From JBKPRX01 sp046734795 (GTDB lineage: Bacteria; Actinomycetota; Thermoleophilia; Gaiellales; Gaiellaceae): a stretch of 21,928 bases of DNA. Positions 14,442 through 21,353 of this stretch are shown here, one piece after another (the stretch's first letter is position 1; every line of letters starts with the position of its first letter). Below the pieces are notes generated by a model that was not told the DNA's origin, ran no database searches, and saw only the letters and a program-made list of their open reading frames with translations. The position numbers and the translations under genes were made by a program. Where the stretch lies: contig JBKPRX010000043.1 in assembly GCA_046734795.1 (NCBI GenBank), forward strand, positions 1 through 21,928, read 5' to 3'.

Positions 14442-15218
14442 ATGGCGAGCATGTTCGACGTTGCAGGCGAGGCCTACGACCGTTTCATGGGGCGTTACTC
14501 GCGACTGCTCGCTCCCGAGTTCGCGGACTTCGCCGGCGTCGCGAGCGGACAGTCCGCGCTCGACGTCGGTTGCGGTCCGGGTGCCCTGACGACCGAGCTC
14601 GTGCGGCGGCTCGGGGCGGAGAACGTCAAAGCTGTCGAGCCGTCGGCGCCGTTCGTCGCGGCGTTGCGGGAACGGCTGCCCGACGTTGACGTGCGGGAGG
14701 TTCCGGCCGAGCAACTGCCGTGGGGAGACGACTTCTTCGACGCGGCACTCGCGCAGCTCGTCGTGAGCTTCATGCGCGACGCTCCTGCGGCGGTCCGCGA
14801 AATGGGTCGCGTGACGCGACCGGGCGGCGTCGTCGCCGCCTGCATGTGGGACGCGGCCGGCGGCATGGAGATGCTGAAGCTCTTCTGGGATTCGGCACGC
14901 GAGGTCACCGGCTCCTCACCCGAGGCCGACGAGAGCCGGATGCGCTATCGGTCGGAGGAAGAGCTCCGCGAGCTGTGGCAAGAGTCCGGCCTGACCGACG
15001 TCGAGACCGACTCGCTCGCAGTCGTGGCCGGGTACGAAAGCTACGACGACTTCTGGGGCGCGCTCCAGTTTCGCGTCGGCCCGATCGGCGAGTACTTCGC
15101 GAAGCTCGACGACGATTCGCGAGCGCGGTTGCACGACGTCTTGCATGAGCGCGTCGGCAACCCGGACGGTGCATTCGAGCTGACCGGTCGAGCGTGGGCC
15201 GTGCGCGGCCACGCCTGA
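14442..15218 (+). CDS. class I SAM-dependent methyltransferase
   Basis: A 258-residue methyltransferase of the UbiE/type-11 group. It starts FDVAGEAYDRFMGRYSRLLAP. Motif I is ALDVGCGPGALT (39-50), the acidic residue after strand 2 is in VKAVEPS, and the later motifs are FDAALAQLVVSFM and MGRVTRPGGVVAACMWD. The C-terminal part (YDDFWGALQFRVGPIGEYFAKL) resembles small-molecule methyltransferases. Substrate unknown. The ATG is 1 nt after the mobA stop. Confidence 0.92.
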   Translation: MASMFDVAGEAYDRFMGRYSRLLAPEFADFAGVASGQSALDVGCGPGALTTELVRRLGAENVKAVEPSAPFVAALRERLPDVDVREVPAEQLPWGDDFFDAALAQLVVSFMRDAPAAVREMGRVTRPGGVVAACMWDAAGGMEMLKLFWDSAREVTGSSPEADESRMRYRSEEELRELWQESGLTDVETDSLAVVAGYESYDDFWGALQFRVGPIGEYFAKLDDDSRARLHDVLHERVGNPDGAFELTGRAWAVRGHA

Positions 15219-15221
15219 CGC

Positions 15222-15968
15222 GTGGCGCGCGTCGCGATCGTCACCGGCGGCAGCCGCGGCATCGGCGCTGCGACCGCGCGGCTCCTCGCGGGCGAGGGCT
15301 GGGACATCTGCATCTCGTATCGCGAGGAAGAAGGCGCGGCCTTGCAGGTTGTCGACGACTGCGTTGCTCGCGGCCGCCGCGCACACGCGGTTCGCTGCGA
15401 TGTCGCCGCGGAAGCTGACGTCGTCGAGCTCTTCACAGCCGCCGACCGCGAGCTCGGTCCCGTGCAGGCGCTCGTGAACAACGCGGGCATCGTCGGCGCC
15501 AAGAGCCGGGTCGACGAGCTCACCGTCGAGCGGATCGAGCGCATGCTCGCCGTCAACGTCGTCGGCTGCTTCGTGTGCGCGCGCGAAGCCGTTCGGCGAA
15601 TGTCGACGCGTCACGGCGGCGAAGGCGGATCGATCGTGAACGTATCGTCGATCGCGAGCCGCCTCGGGAGTCCCGCGGAGTACGTCGATTACGCGGCGTC
15701 GAAAGCGGCCGTCGACACGATGACGCTCGGCCTCGCGCGCGAGGTCGCTGCCGAAGGGATCCGCGTCAATGCCGTGCGACCCGGAGTCGTCGACACGGAG
15801 ATCCATGCGAGCGGAGGCCAGCCCGACCGCGTCGAGTGCCTCACGCCCCTGATCCCGATGCAGCGCGCAGGCGAGGCGCGCGAAGTCGCAGAAGCGATCG
15901 CGTGGCTCTGCTCGGACCGCTCGTCGTACGTGACCGGCACGCTGGTCGACGTGGGCGGCGGGCGCTAG
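15222..15968 (+). CDS. SDR-family oxidoreductase
   Basis: A 248-residue classical short-chain dehydrogenase/reductase with an NAD(P) Rossmann fold. Seen: TGGSRGIG (8-15), the CDV segment (59-61), NNAG (86-89), catalytic S143 in NVSSIAS, and Y157/K161 in YVDYAASK. It ends in SSYVTGTLVDVGGG. S-Y-R after strand 2 (ISYREEE) leans towards NADP. It resembles 3-oxoacyl-ACP reductase/glucose dehydrogenase-like proteins, and the substrate cannot be told. The GTG start follows the methyltransferase stop by 3 nt, so they are co-transcribed. Its TAG overlaps the purA stop on the other strand. Confidence 0.92.
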   Translation: MARVAIVTGGSRGIGAATARLLAGEGWDICISYREEEGAALQVVDDCVARGRRAHAVRCDVAAEADVVELFTAADRELGPVQALVNNAGIVGAKSRVDELTVERIERMLAVNVVGCFVCAREAVRRMSTRHGGEGGSIVNVSSIASRLGSPAEYVDYAASKAAVDTMTLGLAREVAAEGIRVNAVRPGVVDTEIHASGGQPDRVECLTPLIPMQRAGEAREVAEAIAWLCSDRSSYVTGTLVDVGGGR

Positions 15969-17263
15969 CCGCGCGCGACTGCTTCGAGGCCGCGCGGCGA
16001 GAGGACGCGCTCACGGTCGGCGCCGGTGCCGATGAGGCAGACCTCGACTTCGAGCTCGCGCTCCACGAACTCGACATACGCGCGCGCCTCGGACGGCAGG
16101 TCCTCGAGCGCGACGACGTCGTCGAGCGGCACGTTCCAGCCGGGCAGCGTCTCGAACACCGGACGAGCGTGGTGGAAGTCGCTCTGGTGCGCCGGGAAAT
16201 CCTCGCTCTCGGTGCCGTCCGGAAGCCGGTAGCGCGTGCAGACCGGCAGCTCGGCGAAGTGCGAGAGAACGTCGAGCTTCGTGAGCGCGAGCGATTCGAT
16301 CCCGTTGAGACGAACGGCATAGCGCAACGCAACGAGGTCGAGCCAGCCGCAGCGGCGATTGCGTCCGGTGACGACGCCGAACTCGCCGCCGAGCTCGCGA
16401 AAACGGTCCTGCTCCGGTCCTTCGATCTCCGTCGGGAACGGGCCTTCACCGACTCGCGTGACGTATGCCTTCGAGACGCCGATCACGCGGTCGATCCGGT
16501 TCGGACCGATCCCGACGCTCGTCGCAGCGTTGCCGGAAATCGTGTTCGACGACGTCACGAACGGATAGGTGCCGTGGTCGAGATCGAGCAACGTTCCTTG
16601 GCCGCCCTCGAACAGCACGGCCTGACCGTCCTTGAGCGCACGGTCGACGAGGAGCGAGACGTCCGCAATGTACGGGCGCATGCGCTGCGCGTACGCCTCG
16701 AGCCGCTCGGCGAGCTCGTCGAGCTCGAGCGGAGCTTCGCCGTACACACGTTCGAGCCAGAGGTTCTTCTCGGCGAGGGCGACCTCAATCTTCTGCCGAA
16801 GGATCTTCGGATCGAAGAGGTCTTGCGCGCGGATGCCGAGCCGCAGCGCCTTGTCCGCGTACGCAGGGCCGATACCTCTGCGCGTCGTGCCGATCTGGAG
16901 GTTGCCGAGCCGTCGCTCACTCGCGCCGTCGATCGCGACGTGCCACGGCATGATCAGGTGCGCCTCGCCGGAGACATGCACGTCGTTCGTCGAGACGCCG
17001 CGCGACTCGAGCTCGTCGACCTCGGCCAGGAACACCTGCGGATCGACGACACAGCCGGCGCCGATCACGCACGTCTTACCGGTGATCACCCCGCTTGGGA
17101 TCTGGCGGATCTTGTACGTCTCGTCCGCGACGACGATCGTATGCCCGGCGTTTGGTCCACCCTGGTAGCGGCAGACGACATCCGAATGTTGGGCGAGCAG
17201 GTCGACGATCTTGCCCTTGCCTTCGTCGCCCCACTGCGCGCCGACGATCACGGTCGCAGGCAC
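15965..17263 (-). CDS. purA: adenylosuccinate synthetase PurA
   Basis: A 432-residue enzyme that joins aspartate to IMP using GTP, the first step from IMP to AMP. Seen: VIVGAQWGDEGKGK (5-18, with D13 and the P-loop), GGPNAGHT (H41), TTRRGIGPAYADKALR, VLFEGGQGTLLDLDHGTYPFVTSS, GVVTGRNRRCGWLDLVALR and TKLDVLS. The frame is open to 17473, but GTG 17263 gives the family N-terminus and has TACACT 8 nt upstream. Together with purB in the operon to the left it completes AMP synthesis. Confidence 0.96.
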   Translation of the reverse strand: MPATVIVGAQWGDEGKGKIVDLLAQHSDVVCRYQGGPNAGHTIVVADETYKIRQIPSGVITGKTCVIGAGCVVDPQVFLAEVDELESRGVSTNDVHVSGEAHLIMPWHVAIDGASERRLGNLQIGTTRRGIGPAYADKALRLGIRAQDLFDPKILRQKIEVALAEKNLWLERVYGEAPLELDELAERLEAYAQRMRPYIADVSLLVDRALKDGQAVLFEGGQGTLLDLDHGTYPFVTSSNTISGNAATSVGIGPNRIDRVIGVSKAYVTRVGEGPFPTEIEGPEQDRFRELGGEFGVVTGRNRRCGWLDLVALRYAVRLNGIESLALTKLDVLSHFAELPVCTRYRLPDGTESEDFPAHQSDFHHARPVFETLPGWNVPLDDVVALEDLPSEARAYVEFVERELEVEVCLIGTGADRERVLSPRGLEAVARG

Positions 17264-17271
17264 GTCGAGAC

Positions 17272-17277
17272 AGTGTA
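17272..17277 (-). promoter_or_regulatory. -10 box of a (near-)leaderless purA promoter
   Basis: Minus-strand TACACT, 8 nt, then GTG 17263. Same hexamer as purB. Confidence 0.45.
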
Positions 17278-17319
17278 GGGAAGGCGGAGGCCGAGGTGCG
17301 TCGCGGCTCGGGTGAGGAG

Positions 17320-17475
17320 CTAGACGGCGATGGCGACTGCGGCCACCGTCGCACCGGCGCAGAGCAAGGCGAAGACCTGGCCGAGTCGCCGGGCGAAGAC
17401 GGGATCGTCCGAGGCTCGATTCGCCCCGCGCCGCCACATCGCGAGACCGAGCCACTCGCCGCTCACCTTCCACAT
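17320..17475 (-). CDS. 51-residue single-pass membrane peptide (small ORF)
   Basis: ATG 17475 to TAG 17320. A tryptophan-rich amphipathic N-terminal half (MWKVSGEWLGLAMWRRG) is followed by ARRLGQVFALLCAGATVAAVAIAV, a clear C-terminal membrane helix. It lies 60 bp after the 77-residue gene and in the same frame; the stop of that gene separates them. No Shine-Dalgarno sequence is evident. The composition (hydrophobic helix, W residues, ending shortly after the helix) looks protein-like rather than random. It could also be the remnant of a longer protein. Function unknown. Confidence 0.45.
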   Translation of the reverse strand: MWKVSGEWLGLAMWRRGANRASDDPVFARRLGQVFALLCAGATVAAVAIAV

Positions 17476-17535
17476 GTGCGCGGTATCGCCCGGGCTACCG
17501 CGTCCGCGGCGGCGGCGGTGGTGTCCAGCTCGCCA

Positions 17536-17769
17536 TCAGGCTGCGGCGGATCCAGTCCGGTGTTCGTGCTTGTGGTCTCCGTCGCGTTCGACGCGGATCG
17601 AGTGGCCGCGCCGGCAGAGGAACGTGCCGTGGTCGAGGTCGAGATCGAGACGCCCGGCGAAGGTCGATCCCGACCAGCCGGCGATTGCGTCGAGCTCGAC
17701 GCACAGCTCGCAGACAGCGGTGAACGACGTCGCTCGCGGGGAAATCTGGACGAGTTGGTCTCCGTACAT
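17536..17769 (-). CDS. small putative zinc-binding protein (CxxC...CxxxH)
   Basis: A 77-residue product. It has C20-x-x-C23 (AVCELCVEL) and C52-x3-H56 (FLCRRGHSIRVER), a plausible four-ligand zinc site, and a His-rich tail (DHKHEHR). The ATG at 17769 has a perfect AGGAG 6 nt upstream, formed partly from the dnaB stop codon, so it is surely translated with dnaB. I recognise no named domain; it may be a nucleic-acid or protein adaptor. It is one of the few genes here with a strong Shine-Dalgarno sequence. Confidence 0.75.
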   Translation of the reverse strand: MYGDQLVQISPRATSFTAVCELCVELDAIAGWSGSTFAGRLDLDLDHGTFLCRRGHSIRVERDGDHKHEHRTGSAAA

Positions 17770-17779
17770 CGAGTACTCC

Positions 17780-19189
17780 TTACGCTGCGAGATCAGCGAA
17801 CTTCGCGTAGCGCTTGAGGAACGAGAGCTTGATGGCGTCCGTGGGCCCGTTGCGGTGCTTCGAGACGATCACCTCGGCAACGCCCTGCTGGTCGGATTCG
17901 TCGTTGTAGTACTCGTCGCGGTAGATGAAGACGACGAGGTCGGCGTCCTGCTCGATCGAACCGGATTCGCGGAGGTCGGAAAGCATCGGTCGCTTGTCGG
18001 CGCGCTGCTCGACGGCGCGCGAGAGCTGTGAGAGCGCGACGATCGGAACGTCGAGGTCGCGCGCGAGCACTTTGAGCTGGCGCGAGATCTGCGACACCTC
18101 CTGCACGCGATGCTCGATTGCCGCGCCGGCGCTCATCAGCTGGAGGTAGTCGAGGACGATCAGGCCGAGCTCCGGGTGGCGCGACTTGAGACGGCGTGCC
18201 TTCGAGCGGATCTCGGTCATGTTCAGAAGGCCGCTGTCGTCGACGTAGATCGGCGCCTTCGCGAGCTTGTCGCCTGCGGCGACGAGACGCGGCCAGTCGT
18301 CGGCGCCAAGGCGGCCGCTGCGCAGCCGCGACGAGTCGACCTTCGCCTCGCTGCACAGCAGTCGTTGCGTCACCTCTGCCTTCGACATCTCGAGCGTGAA
18401 GAGGCCGACCGGAACGTTGTCGCGAATCGCGAGGTTCGCCGCCATGCAGAGAGAGAAGGCGGACTTACCCATGCTCGGGCGCGCAGCAACGATCACGAGG
18501 TTGCCCGGTTGGAATCCGGAGGTGATGCGATCGAGATCGCGGAAACCGGACGGCGTGCCGGTGACGTCTGCGCCCGCCTCATAGAGGGCGGTAATGCGCT
18601 CGAAGCTCTCCTTCAGGAGCTCGTCCATCGGCGTGAAGTCCGTCGTCACCCGCTGCTGCGAGAGGTCGAACACGATCTGCTCCGCGCGATCGACGAGCGT
18701 CGGCGTCTCGCCGTCGCGCTCCCACGCGAGCCGCGAGATCTCGGTGCCTGCGCGGATGAGGCCGCGGAGGGTCGCCATCTCGCGGACGATGCGCGCGTAG
18801 TGCGCCGCGTTCGCCGTCGCCGGTACGAGCGCCGCGAGCTCGTGGATGCGCACGCGACCGCCGGCCGCCTCGAGATCACCGCGTTCCTCGAGCTCGTCGA
18901 CGAGCGTGATCGCGTCGACCGGCTCGCCCTTCGCGTAGAGGCCGAGGGCGGCCCGGTAGATCTTCGCGTGGCTCTCCCGGTAGAAGTCGTCGGCGTCGAG
19001 GATCTCGCTGACGGCGCCGATCGCGCCGGGCGAGATCATCATCGCGCCGAGCACCGACTCCTCGGCTTCGAGGTTCTGCGGCGGGATCGGAGCGGAGTCG
19101 GGAACTGGGGCGAGCGCTGCCACGTGCGCTGACGACTCAAGCACCTGAGGGTGGGGATTGCCAGCTGTAGACGAGGCGGTTTTCGACAT
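17780..19189 (-). CDS. dnaB: replicative DNA helicase DnaB
   Basis: A 469-residue ring helicase that unwinds DNA at the fork. The N-terminal primase-interacting domain (about 35-145) has PPQNLEAEESVLGAMM and DDFYRESHAKIYRA. The RecA-like C-terminal domain has TPSGFRDLDRITSGFQPGNL, Walker A ARPSMGKS (236-243), LFTLEMSKAEV, Walker B LIVLDYLQLM, SRQLKVLARDL and LSQLSRAVEQR...LSDLRESGSIEQDADLV. No intein interrupts it. ATG 19189 is preferred to a GTG at 19249, which would add 20 non-conserved residues. No Shine-Dalgarno sequence is evident before the ATG, and an inverted-repeat arm lies there instead. Confidence 0.95.
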   Translation of the reverse strand: MSKTASSTAGNPHPQVLESSAHVAALAPVPDSAPIPPQNLEAEESVLGAMMISPGAIGAVSEILDADDFYRESHAKIYRAALGLYAKGEPVDAITLVDELEERGDLEAAGGRVRIHELAALVPATANAAHYARIVREMATLRGLIRAGTEISRLAWERDGETPTLVDRAEQIVFDLSQQRVTTDFTPMDELLKESFERITALYEAGADVTGTPSGFRDLDRITSGFQPGNLVIVAARPSMGKSAFSLCMAANLAIRDNVPVGLFTLEMSKAEVTQRLLCSEAKVDSSRLRSGRLGADDWPRLVAAGDKLAKAPIYVDDSGLLNMTEIRSKARRLKSRHPELGLIVLDYLQLMSAGAAIEHRVQEVSQISRQLKVLARDLDVPIVALSQLSRAVEQRADKRPMLSDLRESGSIEQDADLVVFIYRDEYYNDESDQQGVAEVIVSKHRNGPTDAIKLSFLKRYAKFADLAA

Positions 19190-19193
19190 GCCA

Positions 19194-19286
19194 GAAGTTC
19201 CCGATTTGCAGGGAAGATGTCGAATGATCACAGGGCTGTCGGACGGCACGCTGTGGGAGGTTCCGCCGCTCGTAGCGGGAACTTCC
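19194..19286 (-). promoter_or_regulatory. candidate dnaB leader switch (alternative inverted repeats)
   Basis: In the dnaB transcript the segment at 19285-19276 (GAAGTTCCCG) is perfectly complementary over 10 nt to 19203-19194 (CGGGAACTTC), which sits 4 nt before the dnaB ATG. The same upstream segment can instead pair locally: CCGCT/AGCGG closing a 3-nt loop, then GGAAGTTC with GAACCTCC with one A-C mismatch, spanning 19286-19256. The two pairings exclude each other. One would cover the region where ribosomes bind. Confidence 0.4.
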
Positions 19287-19291
19287 TGCGT

Positions 19292-19346
19292 TCATCCACA
19301 GCCGTGGACGCACATGTGGACGAGCGTCCCCGCCCGTTGTGGAGAT
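19292..19346. promoter_or_regulatory. cluster of DnaA-box-like sites
   Basis: TCATCCACA (19292-19300) and TCGTCCACA (minus strand, 19323-19315) both fit the high-G+C actinobacterial box (T/C)(T/C)(A/C/G)TCCACA. ATCTCCACA (minus strand, 19346-19338) differs only at the first base. A fourth, weaker core (GTCCACG) is at 19303-19310. They lie in the non-coding spacer upstream of dnaB. Confidence 0.45.
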
Positions 19347-19439
19347 CAGAACGCGACCGAGACGATCGCGCGGTACGTGGAGGACCTCTCGACGCCGGGG
19401 CGGTGCCCGAATCCGTCGAGCGCGAACGTCCTGCGTGAG

Positions 19440-20108
19440 CTAGCTGGGGTCTGCCTCGTCCGCCGGCGGCTCGGCCTCGTCGGCCGGCTCGGACCCGTCA
19501 GCGGGCTCACTCGCCTCGGCAGTCGGCTCGGCCGGCAGCGCCTCGTCGAGCTCGTCGGCGAACTCTTCGGCGGGCTGCGGCGCAGCTGCTGCGGCGGCCG
19601 CCTCTGCTTCGGCGCGCTCGGCGGCTTCCATCGCTGCGAGCTCTTCGTCAGAGGGAAGCTCGCCGCCCTCGGGCACGACGAGCGTCTTGACCTCGACGTT
19701 CACGTCTTGGAAGACCTCGATCGGCACGTCGTAGCGTCCGATGCGCTTGATGTTGTCGATGCCGATCTTGCGTCGGTCGACGCGGATCTTTCGCGTGCGC
19801 CAGATCTCGTCGGCGATGTCGGTCGGCGTGACCGAGCCGAAGAGGACGCCTGTCGATCCGGCTTTGACGTCGAAGCGCAGCACGGTCTTCGTCAGCGTCT
19901 CGCCGATCTGCTGACCTTCCTCGAAGCTTCGCGCTTCGTGACGTGCGCGTTGCGACTCGCGCTTCTGCAGCTCCGCGACGCGCGCTTTCGTCGCTTCCTC
20001 GGCGAGCTTGCGGGGCAAGAGGTAGTTCCGCGCGTAGCCGCGGGCGACCGAGACGACGTCGCCGCGCAGCCCGACCTGATCCACGTCTTTGAGGAGGATG
20101 ACGTCCAC
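19440..20108 (-). CDS. rplI: 50S ribosomal protein L9 with long acidic C-terminal tail
   Basis: A 222-residue product; usual L9 is about 150. Residues 1-50 are the RNA-binding N-domain (MDVILLKDVDQVGLRGDVVSV, GYARNYLLPRKLA). The connecting helix follows, then the C-domain (SVTPTDIADEI, RKIGIDNIKRIGRYDVPIEV) ending near 150. Residues 151-222 form a low-complexity tail of Ala, Glu, Asp and Pro, almost without hydrophobic or basic residues after about 165. L9 binds 23S rRNA at the L1 stalk base and affects frame maintenance. GTG start 3 nt after the rpsR stop. Confidence 0.95.
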   Translation of the reverse strand: MDVILLKDVDQVGLRGDVVSVARGYARNYLLPRKLAEEATKARVAELQKRESQRARHEARSFEEGQQIGETLTKTVLRFDVKAGSTGVLFGSVTPTDIADEIWRTRKIRVDRRKIGIDNIKRIGRYDVPIEVFQDVNVEVKTLVVPEGGELPSDEELAAMEAAERAEAEAAAAAAAPQPAEEFADELDEALPAEPTAEASEPADGSEPADEAEPPADEADPS

Positions 20109-20111
20109 GGC

Positions 20112-20372
20112 CTACCTGTCGATGACGTACGGCAAGAGTGCGATCTCACGTGCACGCTTGACCGCCGATGCGACCTGCACCTGGTGTCGGCGGCATGCGC
20201 CGGTGATGCGGCGGCTGCGGATCTTGCCCTTCTCGGAGATGTAACGCCGTAGCTGGTTGATGTTCTTGTAGTCGATCTCGGCGACTTTCTCCTTGCAGAA
20301 AAAACAGCTCTTGCGCCGGCCGCCCGAGCTCGGGGCGCCGGGGCGCTTCCTGCGTTCTTTCGTCTGTGCCAT
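20112..20372 (-). CDS. rpsR: 30S ribosomal protein S18
   Basis: An 86-residue product. S18 pairs with S6 on the platform of the small subunit. Seen: CFFCKEK (C23, C26: the zinc-type S18 with an N-terminal CxxC), IDYKNINQLRRYISEKGKI, and RITGACRRHQ followed by VKRAREIALLPYV. ATG 20372 has AGGAG 9 nt upstream, overlapping the ssb stop region. Bacteria often carry two S18 paralogues, with and without zinc ligands; this is the zinc-binding type. Confidence 0.97.
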   Translation of the reverse strand: MAQTKERRKRPGAPSSGGRRKSCFFCKEKVAEIDYKNINQLRRYISEKGKIRSRRITGACRRHQVQVASAVKRAREIALLPYVIDR

Positions 20373-20384
20373 GCGTCTCTTCTC

Positions 20385-20816
20385 CTAGAAGGGAATGTCG
20401 TCGTCGGCGGCGGACGGCGGAAAGTCGGCCGACTCGGCGGTCGCCGCGGCTGGCACGAACTGATTGCCGCCGCCGGCGTCGTCACCGCGCCCGCCGAGGA
20501 ACTGGACGGACTCCGCGACGATCTCGACGGCCTCGCGCTTCGCGCCGTCCTGCGCCTGCCACTCGCGCCAGTCCAAGCGGCCGTCGATCCCGACGGGGCG
20601 ACCTTTGGAGAGGTACTGCGAGCAGCTCTCGGCCTGGTTACCGAAGACCGAGACGCTGAAGTAGTTCGGCTTGTCGACCCACTGGCCGGATTCGTCGCGC
20701 CTTCGGCTGTTCACCGCGACGCGAAGGCTGCAGACCGGCGTGCCTCCGGGCGTGTGTCGAAGCTCCGGGTCGCGCGTCAGGTTCCCCACCAGAACGACTC
20801 GATTGATGTTCGCCAT
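20385..20816 (-). CDS. ssb: single-stranded DNA-binding protein
   Basis: A 143-residue product. The OB fold (1-108) has NINRVVLVGNLTRDPELRHTPGG, DKPNYFSVSVFGNQAE and the YLSKGRPVGIDGRLDWREW segment. A short disordered linker leads to DDDIPF, the acidic tip that recruits replication and repair partners. The linker is short compared with many actinobacterial SSBs. ATG 20816 lies 3 nt after the rpsF stop, with AGGAGG inside the rpsF 3' end. Sits between rpsF and rpsR as in most bacteria. Confidence 0.97.
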   Translation of the reverse strand: MANINRVVLVGNLTRDPELRHTPGGTPVCSLRVAVNSRRRDESGQWVDKPNYFSVSVFGNQAESCSQYLSKGRPVGIDGRLDWREWQAQDGAKREAVEIVAESVQFLGGRGDDAGGGNQFVPAAATAESADFPPSAADDDIPF

Positions 20817-20819
20817 TCG

Positions 20820-21227
20820 CTACTCCTCCTCTTCCTGCGCGCTCACGTTCGCCGCAGCGTACTCCTGGTCGGGGGCGTGGCTCCGACCGCGCGGGCCGTC
20901 GTCACGGAATGGTTCGTCTCTCGGCGCAGTCGTCCGGGACCCCTCGATGTGCCGAACCGCCATGTGGCGCATGACGCCGTCCGTGATCTTCAACACGCGC
21001 GTGATCTCGGCGAGCGTCTCGGCGTTCGACTCGAAGACGACGAGGTGGTACACGCCGTCAGTCTTGTGCTGGATCTCGTAGGCGAGCTTGCGGCGGCCCC
21101 ACGCGTCGTGCGAGCGCCACGTACCGCCGCTCTTATCGACGAGCTCGCGCGTGCGCGCGACGATCTCGCCCTGCCGGTCCTCCGGCAGCTCAGGATCGAA
21201 CAGAAGCAGAATCTCGTAAGCAGTCAC
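20820..21227 (-). CDS. rpsF: 30S ribosomal protein S6
   Basis: A 135-residue product. The ferredoxin-like S6 fold (1-96) has YEILLLFDPELPEDR, WGRRKLAYEIQHKTDGVYHLVVFES and ITDGVMRHMAVRH. It is followed by a roughly 40-residue polar tail ending in EEEE. S6 binds S18 and the central domain of 16S rRNA. The frame extends upstream, but GTG 21227 gives the correct N-terminus and has AGGGAGG 10 nt before it. First gene of the rpsF-ssb-rpsR-rplI-dnaB unit. Confidence 0.96.
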   Translation of the reverse strand: MTAYEILLLFDPELPEDRQGEIVARTRELVDKSGGTWRSHDAWGRRKLAYEIQHKTDGVYHLVVFESNAETLAEITRVLKITDGVMRHMAVRHIEGSRTTAPRDEPFRDDGPRGRSHAPDQEYAAANVSAQEEEE

Positions 21228-21271
21228 GTCCCGACAACCTCCCTTTGACGGCCTTCCCGTGGTCTGAATCG

Positions 21272-21319
21272 GCCTCGACCTGCTGGCGCCGCTCGGGACC
21301 GTCGGCACGATGACGAGGC
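21272..21319 (-). promoter_or_regulatory. candidate structured rpsF leader (S6:S18-binding type)
   Basis: In the rpsF transcript GCCTCG (21319-21314) pairs with CGAGGC (21277-21272). Inside it GTGCCG (21308-21303) pairs with CGGCGC (21291-21286, one G-U). This leaves an internal loop and an 11-nt apical loop that contains CCG. S6:S18 leader motifs known from other bacteria also present a CCG in a loop. The structure lies about 45-90 nt upstream of the GTG. Confidence 0.35.
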
Positions 21320-21333
21320 AGGAAGCGGGCCTC

Positions 21334-21339
21334 AATGTA
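21334..21339 (-). promoter_or_regulatory. possible -10 box for rpsF operon
   Basis: Minus-strand TACATT would give a transcript with a leader of about 100 nt, unlike the leaderless genes nearby. No convincing -35 seen. Confidence 0.3.
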
Positions 21340-21353
21340 GCAAGGGGCAGGTG

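Noticed and set aside
17330..18031. Long plus-strand ORFs over the dnaB 3' end and the spacer after it.
   Set aside because: They are Arg/Pro/Ser-rich shadows of the minus-strand genes, as expected at high G+C, and no family pattern is visible.
17780..19189. Intein in DnaB, common in actinobacteria.
   Set aside because: Walker A, Walker B and the later motifs run at normal spacing with no insertion.
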